63,689 nucleotides of DNA from Methylobacterium sp. WL119 (GTDB taxonomy: Bacteria; Pseudomonadota; Alphaproteobacteria; Rhizobiales; Beijerinckiaceae): contig NZ_VRUU01000018.1 in the NCBI RefSeq assembly GCF_008039875.1, positions 1-63,689 on the forward strand. Reading direction: 5' to 3'. The notes under the pieces are model-generated. The model did no database searches, had not been told where the DNA came from, and worked only from the letters and a program-made list of their open reading frames with translations. Below are positions 16,983 through 25,985 of the stretch, piece by piece (position 1 is the stretch's first letter; every line of letters starts with the position of its first letter). The translations under genes and the position numbers were made by a program.

Positions 16983-17732
16983 TCACAGCCGCGCGAGACG
17001 CAACGCCAGCGGCCAGCGTACGGTGCGGCGGTGCTCGGCCGGCCCCCACGACGCGGCGAGCGCATCCTGGAACGCGTCGACCGGCGCCCGGCCGACCGCC
17101 GTCTCGAGCCCCCGCAGCGCCGACCATGTCTCGACGTAGCCCACAAGGTCGGGAAGACGCCACGCGACGGTGATCGCGAGGTCCGGCGCGACGAACTCCG
17201 CGAAGGGGAACGGCAGCGAGCGGTATCCCTCTTCGACGTGCCTGCGCTCCGGCGGCCAGTACGGTCCGGCGACGTTGCGGTAGAAATTCTGCACCACCGC
17301 GTCGGGTGCGCCCTCGACGTGGAGGATGCCGTAGCTGACGAGCGCCAGCACGGCGCCCGGGCGGGCGACGCGGCGGACCTTCGCGTAGAAGGCGTCGAGG
17401 TCGAGCCAATGGGCGGCCTGCGCCACGGTGATCAGATCGACGCTCGCCGACGGCAGGCCGCTCCGCTCGGCCGCCCCGATCCGGTACGCGACGCGGGGAT
17501 GCGGCGTCGCGTTCGCGATCTGCGCGGCGCTGGCATCGGTGGCGACGACGGCCTCGAAATGCTCAGCGAGCCGCGTCGAGAGCTGGCCGGTGCCGCAGGC
17601 GCAATCGAGCGCGCGGTCTCGACCGGGCGCGCATTCGGCGAGGAACGCGGCGAGCGCCGGCGGATAGGTCGGCCTGTGCGCGGCGTAGCCGGCCGCATGG
17701 GACGAGAAATGATCCTTGAAGGCCGGGTCCAT
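16983..17732 (-). CDS. class I SAM-dependent methyltransferase
   Basis: A 249-residue enzyme. Motif I is LDCACGTGQLS, the acidic residue of motif II is VVATDAS, and a later ITVAQAAHWLD corresponds to the post-motif helix typical of the UbiE/trans-aconitate methyltransferase-like subgroup. FKDHFSSHAAGYAAHRPTYP at the start is the family's N-terminal signature (FKDHFS and YAAHRPTYP visible). The substrate is unknown. The start at 17732 (MDPAFKDH) matches the family, while the ORF could extend to 17870. Confidence 0.88.
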   Translation of the reverse strand: MDPAFKDHFSSHAAGYAAHRPTYPPALAAFLAECAPGRDRALDCACGTGQLSTRLAEHFEAVVATDASAAQIANATPHPRVAYRIGAAERSGLPSASVDLITVAQAAHWLDLDAFYAKVRRVARPGAVLALVSYGILHVEGAPDAVVQNFYRNVAGPYWPPERRHVEEGYRSLPFPFAEFVAPDLAITVAWRLPDLVGYVETWSALRGLETAVGRAPVDAFQDALAASWGPAEHRRTVRWPLALRLARL

Positions 17733-17860
17733 CGTCGTCGCCCTGTCGATTGCGTGCCGCGGGGCGAGCGTAGCGCCGCCGTCGCGTTCGCTGAAGCCGG
17801 TGCTTGACGGCGCCGGCCATTCCGGCTGCAACCGGCGCAAGCAGCATCGGAGCGAAACGA

Positions 17861-18466
17861 ATGGCGACACGAGGCTTCGTCGGCCGGCGCAGTCCGGAAG
17901 AGACGCAGAAGCGGCTGCCTCCCGGGCAGCATCGCGTCGAGGATTTCCCGATCCTCCAGATCGGGCCGAACCCGGTGATCGATCTCGCCACCTGGCGCTT
18001 CACGCTGCGGGACGGCGCAAAGCCGTTGAAATCCTGGGACTGGGACGCGTTCCAGGCGTTGCCCCGCACCACGTGGCAGGGCGACATCCACTGCGTCACC
18101 AAGTGGTCGAAGTTCGACACCGGCTGGGAGGGCGTGAGCTTCGACGACCTCCTCGCCGATGCCGGGATCGCGGCCCCGACCGATTTCCTGCTCGCCGAGG
18201 GCTACGACGACTATTCGACCAACGTCCCCGTCGCCGACCTCGTCGGCGGGCGCGCGATGATCGCGACGCATTACGACGGGGCGCCGATCGAGCCGGACCA
18301 TGGCGGCCCGGCCCGCCTGCTCGTGCCGCACCTCTACCTGTGGAAGAGCGCGAAGTGGGTGAAGGGCCTGCGCTTCACCAAGAAGGACGAGGCCGGTTTC
18401 TGGGAGATGCGCGGCTACCACATGTACGGCGACCCGTGGCGCGACCAGCGCTACACCGGTGACTGA
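17861..18466 (+). CDS. sulfite-oxidase-like molybdopterin oxidoreductase, cytosolic form
   Basis: A 201-residue molybdopterin-binding protein related to MsrP/YedY and sulfite oxidase. The molybdenum-ligating Cys is in DIHCVTKWSK, and LVPHLYLWKSAKWVKGLRF is a conserved core segment (LYLWKSAKW visible). Unlike MsrP it has no twin-arginine signal: it starts MATRGFVGRRSPEE. The gene overlaps the following flavin reductase by 8 nt, so the two products probably work as an enzyme and its electron donor or acceptor. Its substrate is not known. Confidence 0.87.
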   Translation: MATRGFVGRRSPEETQKRLPPGQHRVEDFPILQIGPNPVIDLATWRFTLRDGAKPLKSWDWDAFQALPRTTWQGDIHCVTKWSKFDTGWEGVSFDDLLADAGIAAPTDFLLAEGYDDYSTNVPVADLVGGRAMIATHYDGAPIEPDHGGPARLLVPHLYLWKSAKWVKGLRFTKKDEAGFWEMRGYHMYGDPWRDQRYTGD

Positions 18467-19175
18467 GGCCCCCGATCTCCGCTGGCGCGAGGGCGTGATC
18501 ACGGCGATCGCGCCGGTCACCGCGCGGGTGAAGAGCTTTCGCCTGCGCACCAAGATCGCCGACGCCTACCGGCCGGGCCAGCACGTCGACGTGCGCCTCA
18601 CCGCCGAGGATGGCTACCGGGCGCAGCGCAGCTACTCGATCGCCTCGGCGCCGGACGGCTCGGGGACGATCGAGCTGATGATCGAGGGGCTGGAGGGCGG
18701 CGAGGTCTCGAGCTTCTTCCACGAGATCGCCGAGGTCGGCGACGCAATCGAGCTGCGCGGGCCGATCGGCGGCTCGTTTTCCTGGGGGCCGGCCGATGGC
18801 GGGCCGCTGCTGCTCGTCGGCGGCGGCTCCGGCGTGGTGCCGCTGCTCGCCATGCTGCGCCACCGCGCGGTCGCAGCACCCGAGATCCCGGCGCTGCTGC
18901 TCTATTCGGCCCGGACGCGGAGCGACGCCGTCGCGCTCGCCGAGATCGAGGCGCGTGCCGGCGCCGAGCCGGGCCTGTCGCTGACATTCACCGCGACGCG
19001 TGAAGGCGGACGCCGGATCGACGCGGCGATGGTCGCCGAAGCCCTCGACAGGCTCGGCCAGCCGGCCCGGGTCTTCGTCTGCGGCGCCACGCCGTTCGTC
19101 CGTACGGCCGCGACGCTGCTTGTCGAGGCGGGCGTTGCGCCGGGCCTGATCCGCACGGAGCGGTTCGGCGGCTAG
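18459..19175 (+). CDS. ferredoxin-reductase-type FAD oxidoreductase
   Basis: A 238-residue flavoprotein with the FNR fold. RPGQHVDVRL and RSYSIASAP bind FAD, and VGGGSGVVPLLAML and CGATPFVRTA are the NAD(P)-binding half. It has no iron-sulfur domain. It starts at a GTG at 18459 inside the end of the molybdopterin gene. This pairing points to a cytosolic reductase handing NAD(P)H electrons to, or taking them from, the molybdenum partner. Confidence 0.88.
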   Translation: MTEAPDLRWREGVITAIAPVTARVKSFRLRTKIADAYRPGQHVDVRLTAEDGYRAQRSYSIASAPDGSGTIELMIEGLEGGEVSSFFHEIAEVGDAIELRGPIGGSFSWGPADGGPLLLVGGGSGVVPLLAMLRHRAVAAPEIPALLLYSARTRSDAVALAEIEARAGAEPGLSLTFTATREGGRRIDAAMVAEALDRLGQPARVFVCGATPFVRTAATLLVEAGVAPGLIRTERFGG

Positions 19176-19238
19176 GGTCTTGTGCGCAGTGGCGGCCGGT
19201 GCGCGCGAGACGGATGCGACCTCGCGATGCTCCGGGAT

Positions 19239-20324
19239 TCAGGAGCGGACGATCTGGCTGCGCCGTTTGATGTCGGGGCTCAATGCGCCGCAGGTCGGCA
19301 GGCTTTCCACCGGGCCGTGCACCGCCGAGGTCGTCGCCGAGAGGTCGTGGTAGCACACGCAGCCCTCGGCGAAGTAGTGGTGCACCAGCGCCTTGCGCGA
19401 CCGGCTCACGTCGTTGCGCGGCGAGCCGCCGTGCAGGAGGTTGGCGTGCCAGAACAGCACGTCGCCCTTCTTCGCGAGGAAGCGCTGCGGCGCGATGCCG
19501 TGCTCGGCGATCGTGTGCTTGATCGCCGGCTCGTAGCGCTCGGCGTAGGCCGCGTAGCCCTTCTCGCGGAAATCCTCCGTCGAGATGCCGACATCGTGGC
19601 TGAACACGTAAGGCAGCCGGTGGCTGCCGGGATAATAGACCAGCGGACCCGAATCCGCGTGGATGTCCTCCATCGCGACCCAGCAGGCGGCGAGGTAGCC
19701 GAGCGGGTAGGTCGTCATGTGGATCGAATCCGAGTGCTCGGATTGCTGGCTGCCCTTGTGCGAGGCGATGGTCTGGAACGGGATCGCCCGCCGTCCGAGC
19801 ACCATGCTGCTGAAGTTGAACAGCACCGGATGCTCGAGCAGGTGATCGAGTTCCTCGACCTTCAGGTGCGGGTTGAGGTAGCGGCCGGGATGGGGGTCGT
19901 CGTCGGTCGCCTTCTCCGGCGCGAGCGTGATGTCGCCTCGCGCGATCGCGGCCTCGTAGGCGGCCCAGGCCGCGTCGATCGTGTCGGGATCGACCGCGCC
20001 GCGGGCGACGTAATACCCGTTCTCGACCCAGAAGCGGCACATCTCGGCCTGCTTCGGGGTCAGCTCCCCGCGCGCCAGCCGCCGCTCGATCGTCTCGGCG
20101 GCATCGGGCTGGTCGAGCCACGGGGTCGGCCCGGATTCGGGAAAATTCTCCGAACGGAACACCTTGATGCAGCCGATGTCGACCGGGATGTCGGCATCGA
20201 CGACGTTGGGCGCTCCCGGCCGCGAGACGGGAAGGATCGCGGGTTTCTCGTTCCGTCCGAGCGCGAGGCCTCGGGCCGCGTTCGCCCAGGTCTTCACCGT
20301 GTCCGCTACGCCCGCACGCGCCAT
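19239..20324 (-). CDS. phytanoyl-CoA dioxygenase (PhyH) family protein
   Basis: A 361-residue Fe(II)/2-oxoglutarate-dependent oxygenase-like protein. The iron-binding HxD is seen in SEHSDSIHM and the distal His in ANLLHGGSPRN, with an Arg following (SRSRKALVHHYF) suited to 2-oxoglutarate. Internal landmarks include HADSGPLVYYPGSH, a hallmark of PhyH proteins. Substrate is unknown; related enzymes hydroxylate fatty acyl-CoAs or natural products. The start at 20324 (MARAGVAD) was chosen over 20366. Confidence 0.87.
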   Translation of the reverse strand: MARAGVADTVKTWANAARGLALGRNEKPAILPVSRPGAPNVVDADIPVDIGCIKVFRSENFPESGPTPWLDQPDAAETIERRLARGELTPKQAEMCRFWVENGYYVARGAVDPDTIDAAWAAYEAAIARGDITLAPEKATDDDPHPGRYLNPHLKVEELDHLLEHPVLFNFSSMVLGRRAIPFQTIASHKGSQQSEHSDSIHMTTYPLGYLAACWVAMEDIHADSGPLVYYPGSHRLPYVFSHDVGISTEDFREKGYAAYAERYEPAIKHTIAEHGIAPQRFLAKKGDVLFWHANLLHGGSPRNDVSRSRKALVHHYFAEGCVCYHDLSATTSAVHGPVESLPTCGALSPDIKRRSQIVRS

Positions 20325-20563
20325 CACTCCGCTCCGCCGTTGAAAACCACTCGCCCCGACGTGCAATCCGACATCCGATTCGGGTCATACTGAGGCCGTC
20401 GGCCGACGGATATCGTCCGTTGCCGCCCCGGGAAAGCGGCTTGGAGGAACGGCAATCCTGCCTTCATCGGTCGATCGACGAAGCCGGGACGCCGGACGCC
20501 CCGGCTGCGATCCGTTGGCACGATCCCATCGCCCCGCGCGACGACATGGTCGGGGCGGGAGGT

Positions 20564-21676
20564 TCAGGGACTGAAGATCAGGACCAGATAAACGAAGAAC
20601 ACGATCAGGTGCACCGCGCCCTCGAGCACCGTGGTGCGCAAGCCAGAGAAGGTCAGCGTGCTCAGGATCAGGGTCACGGCGAGCAGGGTCATCTCGGTCG
20701 GCTTGAGCCCGAGGACCACGGTCTGCCCGGTGATCAGGCCGACCGCGAGCACGGCCGGCACGGTCAGGCCGATGGTCGAGGTCGCGGCGCCGAGGCAGAG
20801 ATTGATCGCGCGCTGCAACTCGTTGCGGGCGATCGCCTTCAATGCCGAGATCGCCTCGGGCGTGAACACGATCGCCGCGATCAGCACGCCCGATAGGGCG
20901 GACGGGGCGCCGAGGGCGGCGATGCCGTGGTCGAGGATGGTCGCGAGGCTCTTCGACAGGAGCACGATCGGCAGGATGTTGGCGATCAGCAGGATCGTGT
21001 GCCGGACGATGCTCCCGGCGGATGCCGTTTCGCCCTCGGGCCCCTCGCGTTCCGCTCCGGCGGCTCGGCCCCGCGCCGCGTGGCCCTCCTCCTGGAAGAA
21101 ATCGCTGTGCCGCCCGGTCTGGATCAGCAGGAACACCGCGTAGAGCGCGAGGGTGAAGCCCGAGAAGGTCACCGCCTGGAGCGTGGTCAGGGTCCCATCG
21201 CGCGTGGAGGTGGTGAAGTTCGGGATGATCAGCGCGAGGGTCGAGAGCGGGATGATCACCGACAGGAAGGCCGACGCCCCTTGCAGGTTGTAGCTTTGCT
21301 GGTGATGCCTGAGCCCGCCGACCAGCAGGCCGAGCCCGACGACGCCGTTCAGCACGATCATCAGCACCGCGAACATCGTGTCGCGCCCGAGCGTCGGCGC
21401 ATCCTTGGCACCGAGCATCACCGCGGAGACCAGGGCCACCTCGATCACGACGATGGAGAGCGTGAGCACCAGAGTGCCGAGCGGCTCGCCGAGCAGGTCG
21501 GCGAGCTCTTCCGCCTCGTGCACCACGCCGAAGGCGCACCAGAAGATCGCGACGAGCAGCCAGGCGAACAGGGCCAGGGCCCAGAGCGGGCGGTCGAGGT
21601 CGCCGAGCCAGTCCTTGCCGAACCATGCGAAGGCGCCGACCGTCGCCCACGCCACCGCCAACCGCGCCATGCCCAT
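20564..21676 (-). CDS. Ca2+/H+ antiporter (CaCA family, ChaA-like)
   Basis: A 370-residue inner-membrane protein with about 11 helices in two inverted repeats. The first alpha repeat has HEAEELADLLGEPLGTL and SIVVIEVAL, and the second has FTPEAISALKAIARNELQRAINLCLG. Acidic residues in the helices (HEAEE, VIEV, TPEA) fit cation exchange. Homologues are named ChaA or y4hA. A charged loop rich in Glu and Arg (about residues 200-215) divides the halves. It is a single gene on the minus strand. Confidence 0.9.
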   Translation of the reverse strand: MGMARLAVAWATVGAFAWFGKDWLGDLDRPLWALALFAWLLVAIFWCAFGVVHEAEELADLLGEPLGTLVLTLSIVVIEVALVSAVMLGAKDAPTLGRDTMFAVLMIVLNGVVGLGLLVGGLRHHQQSYNLQGASAFLSVIIPLSTLALIIPNFTTSTRDGTLTTLQAVTFSGFTLALYAVFLLIQTGRHSDFFQEEGHAARGRAAGAEREGPEGETASAGSIVRHTILLIANILPIVLLSKSLATILDHGIAALGAPSALSGVLIAAIVFTPEAISALKAIARNELQRAINLCLGAATSTIGLTVPAVLAVGLITGQTVVLGLKPTEMTLLAVTLILSTLTFSGLRTTVLEGAVHLIVFFVYLVLIFSP

Positions 21677-21901
21677 CTACCGTCCGATCCGCCCGGATGC
21701 CCCACGCACCCGAAAGACCTTTAGGCGATCGGGAGGGCTTGCGCACACGCAACCGCCCCATGCGGGCCGGGACGTGGCGGAACCGCCGCGAAGGCGCTAG
21801 AGGATAGGGCTTCGCAACCCGAGTCGAGACCGGTGAGCCTGACAGAGAACTGCGCCCTGCGCCGGTTCCGACGGGACGGACGGTCGTGAAAGCCCCGCAC
21901 C

Positions 21902-23638
21902 GTGCCGTTTCCGACCCTTCCCGCCCCGTTCGCGCGGGCGCTCGCCGACCATGACTACGCCGAACCCACACCGGTGCAGAGCGCCGTCCTCGAAGCGGCC
22001 GCCGACGGCAGAGACCTTTTGGTCTCGGCGCAGACCGGTTCTGGCAAGACCGTGGCCTACGGCCTCGCCATGGCCGGCCTGCTGCTCGACGGTGCCGAGA
22101 TGCTGGCGCCGGCCGGTGCCCCGCTGGCGCTGGTCATCGCGCCGACGCGCGAGCTGGCGCTGCAGGTTCAGCGCGAGCTGATGTGGCTCTACGGCCCGGC
22201 CGGCGGCCGCGTCACGGCCTGCGTCGGCGGCATGGACCCGCGCCGCGAGGCGCGCGCGCTCAACGAGGGCACGCACATCGTCGTCGGCACGCCTGGGCGC
22301 CTGCGCGACCACCTCGAGCGCCGCACCCTCGTTACCGACCAGATGAGGGCCGTCGTGCTCGACGAGGCCGACGAGATGCTCGACCTCGGCTTCCGCGAGG
22401 ACATCGAGTTCATCCTCTCGGCGACGCCGAACGAGCGCAGCACCTTCCTGTTCTCGGCGACGCTGCCGAAGGCGATCGACAGCCTCGCCGCCCGCTACCA
22501 GCGCGACGCGCTGCGCCTCGCGGTGAAGAGCGAGACCCGCGGTCACGCCGACATCGCCTACCGGGCGATTCGCGTGGTGCCGCGCGAGATCGAGCACGTC
22601 GTGCTCAACCTGCTGCGCGCCGCCGACGCGCCGACGGCGATCGTGTTCTGCAACACCCGCAACACGGTGCGTCACCTCCAGGCGAGCCTGACCGAGCGCG
22701 GCTTCTCCACCGTGGCCCTGTCGGGGGAACTCGGCCAGGGCGAGCGCAACGCCGCGCTCCAGGCGCTGCGCGACGGCCGCGCGAAGGTCTGCGTCGCGAC
22801 CGACGTCGCCGCCCGCGGCATCGACCTGCCGGGTCTGTCGCTCGTCATCCACGCCGACCTGCCGCACGACGCCGAGGTGCTGCAGCACCGCAGCGGCCGC
22901 ACGGGACGCGCCGGCAAGAAGGGCACCAGCATCCTGCTGGTGCCGAACGCCCGCCGTCGCCGGGCCGAGCAGATGTTCCAGCTCGCCAAGATCAGCCCCG
23001 AATGGGGCGGTCCCCCGTCGGCCGACGAGATCCGGCGCCTCGACGGCGAGCGCATGCTGGAAGACCCGCTGTTCACCGAGGCGCCCGGCGAGGAGGATCT
23101 CGCCCTCGCCGAGACGCTGATCACCGGCCGCACCCCGCTCGAGCTCGCCGCCGCCCTCGCCCGCGTCTACCGCACCCGCTTGCCGGCGCCGGAGGAGGTC
23201 ACCGATCCGGGCGACCAGTCCGGCCGCGGCTCCACGAGCCGGCCGCCCTACGATCCGATGGACCCCGAGCGCATCGCGGCGATGGGCCCGGCGGTGTGGT
23301 TCCGGCTCAACCTCGGCCGGCGCGACAACGCCGACCCGCGCCGCCTGCTGCCGATGCTGACCCGCCGCGGCGGGATCGACCGCCAGGAGATCGGCGCGAT
23401 CCGCATCTTCGACCGCGAGACCAAGTTCGAGGTGCGCGGCAACGCCGCCTCGCGCTTCGCGCAGGCCTTCGCCCGCAACGGCTCGCCGGAGATCCAGGTC
23501 GAGGCCCTGGTCGGCGATGCCCCGGTCGCCGAGCGCAAGGGGCCGGCCGGCTTCAAGAGCCCGCGCGCGGCCAAGCACGAGCGCCACATCGGCAAGCCAG
23601 AGGCGGCGAAGCCTTACGCCCGCAAGCCGCGCGCCTGA
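21902..23638 (+). CDS. DEAD-box RNA helicase with DbpA-type C-terminal domain
   Basis: A 578-residue ATP-dependent helicase. The Q motif PTPVQ, Walker A AQTGSGKT, PTREL, the DEAD box VLDEADEML, SAT and HRSGRTGRAGKKG are all present. Beyond the core (about residue 390) a linker leads to a DbpA/CsdA RNA-binding-like domain (LPMLTRRGGIDRQEIGAIRI). A basic tail ends KPYARKPRA. It is likely to act in ribosome assembly or cold adaptation. It starts at GTG 21902; no ATG is close in frame. Confidence 0.93.
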   Translation: MPFPTLPAPFARALADHDYAEPTPVQSAVLEAAADGRDLLVSAQTGSGKTVAYGLAMAGLLLDGAEMLAPAGAPLALVIAPTRELALQVQRELMWLYGPAGGRVTACVGGMDPRREARALNEGTHIVVGTPGRLRDHLERRTLVTDQMRAVVLDEADEMLDLGFREDIEFILSATPNERSTFLFSATLPKAIDSLAARYQRDALRLAVKSETRGHADIAYRAIRVVPREIEHVVLNLLRAADAPTAIVFCNTRNTVRHLQASLTERGFSTVALSGELGQGERNAALQALRDGRAKVCVATDVAARGIDLPGLSLVIHADLPHDAEVLQHRSGRTGRAGKKGTSILLVPNARRRRAEQMFQLAKISPEWGGPPSADEIRRLDGERMLEDPLFTEAPGEEDLALAETLITGRTPLELAAALARVYRTRLPAPEEVTDPGDQSGRGSTSRPPYDPMDPERIAAMGPAVWFRLNLGRRDNADPRRLLPMLTRRGGIDRQEIGAIRIFDRETKFEVRGNAASRFAQAFARNGSPEIQVEALVGDAPVAERKGPAGFKSPRAAKHERHIGKPEAAKPYARKPRA

Positions 23639-23677
23639 GCGCGGCGTCGGCGCGCGGCCGACGTTGCCTCGCAGCGA

Positions 23678-23701
23678 CCCGACCGGTCAGAACCGGTCGG
23701 G
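23678..23701. terminator. hairpin at convergent gene ends
   Basis: A perfect 10-bp stem (CCCGACCGGT and its complement) with a CAGA loop overlaps the stop codon of the minus-strand Pro/Ala-rich gene and faces the end of the helicase gene. No T run follows, so it is a possible terminator only. Confidence 0.4.
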
Positions 23702-24673
23702 AATGCCCTTCACCGCATCGCCGAGCGCCTCGACGCTCTCGCGCAGCTTGCGCCCGGCCGGCGCCAGGGACGGCACCTTGATGCCGAACACCTCGGTGTC
23801 CTCGTCCTGCGCTTCCGCGGGCACTGCCTTGGCTTCGACCGCCGCGGGCTTGCGGGCGGCCGGCTTTTCCGCGACCGCCTTGCTCGCCGCTGGTGCCGCC
23901 GTGGCGGCGGGAGGCTTCGCGTGCGCCTCGATCCGCGGCTTCGCCTTCGAAGGCTCGGGCTTCGCGGCCTCGCGCTTCGCCAGCTCAGGTTTGGCCGCTT
24001 CGATCTTGGCCGTTTCGTCGACCGAAGATGCCGGACGGGTCGCGACCGCCTTCGGGGGCTCCGGCGGCAGGGCCGCGTAGGTCGCGGTCTCGGTCTTGGC
24101 GCGCACGGTCTCGGCCGCCAGCGGCGCGATGCCGGGCACGGTGCGGGCCGGCGCGACCAGGGTCGCCTGACGGGCCGGGCCGATCACCGGCACCTCGACA
24201 AGCGCCGGGACCGGTTTCGGCGCGGGTGCCGGCGTCGCGAGCTTGCTCGCGGCGACGGGCGGGTTCGGGGTGATGGCGGGCGTCGCAGATGTCGGTACGG
24301 CGTCGGTGGCGACGGAGCCCGCGCGCAGCATCGGATCGATCCGCGCTTCGACGACCGGGGGCTCAGCCGGCTCGGGCGGCAGGATCTCGCGGATCTTCGG
24401 GATCGACGAGGGGCTGCCCGTCGCCAGCGCCGGCAGCCCGTCCTTCAGGTCGGGCCAGTCGGCGGCCTGCCGGCTCGTCACGATCGGCTTGGCGCGCTGC
24501 GGTCCGGCGAGGCCTGAGAGGTAGGTGCTGGCCGCGGCGGCGAAGGCCCCGGTCCCGGCCACCCCGATCACGCCGAACAGCGCGATGCGGGCCCAGGGGC
24601 GTCGTGCGGCCGGACGCGGCACCGTCTTCTGCGATTGCCGGGTCTCGGACGGGTCGAGGGCGCGATCATTCAT
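23687..24673 (-). CDS. membrane-anchored Pro/Ala/Lys-rich protein
   Basis: A 328-residue protein. A short cytosolic N-terminus with several Arg (RPAARRPWAR) precedes one transmembrane helix (about residues 28-52, IALFGVIGVAG). The rest, about 260 residues, is low complexity in Pro, Ala, Glu and Lys with repeats such as AAKPE, and should be an extended periplasmic arm. The last 35 residues (FGIKVPSLAPAGRKLRESVEAL) look folded and may bind something. This TonB/TolA-like layout suggests an envelope-spanning role, but no TonB C-terminal motif is seen. Family unknown. Confidence 0.65.
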   Translation of the reverse strand: MNDRALDPSETRQSQKTVPRPAARRPWARIALFGVIGVAGTGAFAAAASTYLSGLAGPQRAKPIVTSRQAADWPDLKDGLPALATGSPSSIPKIREILPPEPAEPPVVEARIDPMLRAGSVATDAVPTSATPAITPNPPVAASKLATPAPAPKPVPALVEVPVIGPARQATLVAPARTVPGIAPLAAETVRAKTETATYAALPPEPPKAVATRPASSVDETAKIEAAKPELAKREAAKPEPSKAKPRIEAHAKPPAATAAPAASKAVAEKPAARKPAAVEAKAVPAEAQDEDTEVFGIKVPSLAPAGRKLRESVEALGDAVKGIPDRF

Positions 24674-24956
24674 CGGGGGGCGATCATGGCAGGAGGTTGC
24701 ATCGGGCACGCGAGGCGGATGCGACCGATCTCCCCATCACGGCCGCATCGCCTCCGAAGATGTTCCGCACGCGGAACTCGAGTGTGGATCAAGAACCGGC
24801 AATACGGCGCAACGATGTCGCCCCGCTTCGCGGCGCCGAGCCCCGGGCTTCGACCTGTCGCATCTTCTGTGGAGAAGTCGTCGTCGCGCCGAGGTCTTGC
24901 GTAGACGGTGTGTGCTTAAGAACTCGTATCGGCGGGCGTCCTGCCCCGGTCGAGCC

Positions 24957-25853
24957 TCAGGGCCAACCTGCGAGGTGCACGGCCTGCGCCCGTGCCACGC
25001 GCTCGACCGCGCGGGTCCATCGGCTCGCCGGCCGAACGGGCGACGATGCGCCGGCCGCGACGGCCGCCTTCAGCGTCAAGCCGTCCCGATCGCCCCAGCG
25101 CGCGAGCAGAACCTGGAACGCGTCGTGCCGCGCACGCTCGAAGGGGATCGGCCGCAAAGCGGAATCGCGACAGGGATGGGGCGGGTAGAGATGGGCGACC
25201 GGCACCAGGCCGGCCGGGATCGGCGCCGTGGCCACGTGGGTGCGGCGGCGGCGCAGGATCTTCGGCACGACGTAGGCCCGCGGCCCGAACGGATCGCCGG
25301 CGCCGGACGACACCTCGATCCGCCCGAGCGGTCCCACGACGACCAAGTCTGCCTCGCCGCCCAACGCCTCCGGCCGGATCGCGCCATCGAAATCCGGCGG
25401 TGCGGCGCCGAGATGCGCGCGGAGCCGCGCGAGCGGTCCCGGCCGATCGGTCCTGACCCGGACGGAGACCTGCGCCGAGCCGAGACCGAGATCGAAGCTC
25501 ACGGCCGCCCGCCGAGCCGGATCGAGCGCTTCGCGATCGGGGCCGAGCTCGGTGAACCGCGAGCAGGCGACGGCGCCGAAATCCGCAGCCGGCAGGCACA
25601 GCGCGACCGCGTGGCTCCATCCGTCGCCCACCGGCATTTCGTAGGCGATCGGTCGCACCGCATCCGTCAGCGTCAGCGCGATGCCGCCCGTGGCGGTCCG
25701 CAGGCCAATCCGGCCCTCCCCAAGGATCCGGAACGGTTCGTCCGGCCGCCGGCGGAACTCGGCGGCCGCCCCGAACGCGCCGAGGTTCCACGCGCTCGCG
25801 GGATCGGCGAGCGCGGCGCAGAGGATGTCGCGATCGGTCGCGTCGAGGGCCAT
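24957..25853 (-). CDS. uncharacterised protein
   Basis: A 298-residue protein with no signal peptide or membrane helix. It is acidic at the N-terminus and basic at the C-terminus, with YEMPVGDGWSHAVALCLP and YPPHPCRDSALRPIPF segments that look conserved. Full-length codon use is typical of this genome, so it is probably a real gene. The family was not recognised. It is divergent from the sensor kinase at 25986. An alternative Met at 25862 would add three residues. Confidence 0.6.
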   Translation of the reverse strand: MALDATDRDILCAALADPASAWNLGAFGAAAEFRRRPDEPFRILGEGRIGLRTATGGIALTLTDAVRPIAYEMPVGDGWSHAVALCLPAADFGAVACSRFTELGPDREALDPARRAAVSFDLGLGSAQVSVRVRTDRPGPLARLRAHLGAAPPDFDGAIRPEALGGEADLVVVGPLGRIEVSSGAGDPFGPRAYVVPKILRRRRTHVATAPIPAGLVPVAHLYPPHPCRDSALRPIPFERARHDAFQVLLARWGDRDGLTLKAAVAAGASSPVRPASRWTRAVERVARAQAVHLAGWP

Positions 25854-25985
25854 GGTGGGCACGGCTACGCCGGTCGTCGCGGAGGCTCAAGCGCCGTCTG
25901 CAACCGAAGGCTGCGATGTGGACCGCATGCCGAACGCGCCTGCGCGGCATGGACTTCGCCGCGCGACGCCGCCACCCTGCGCGGC

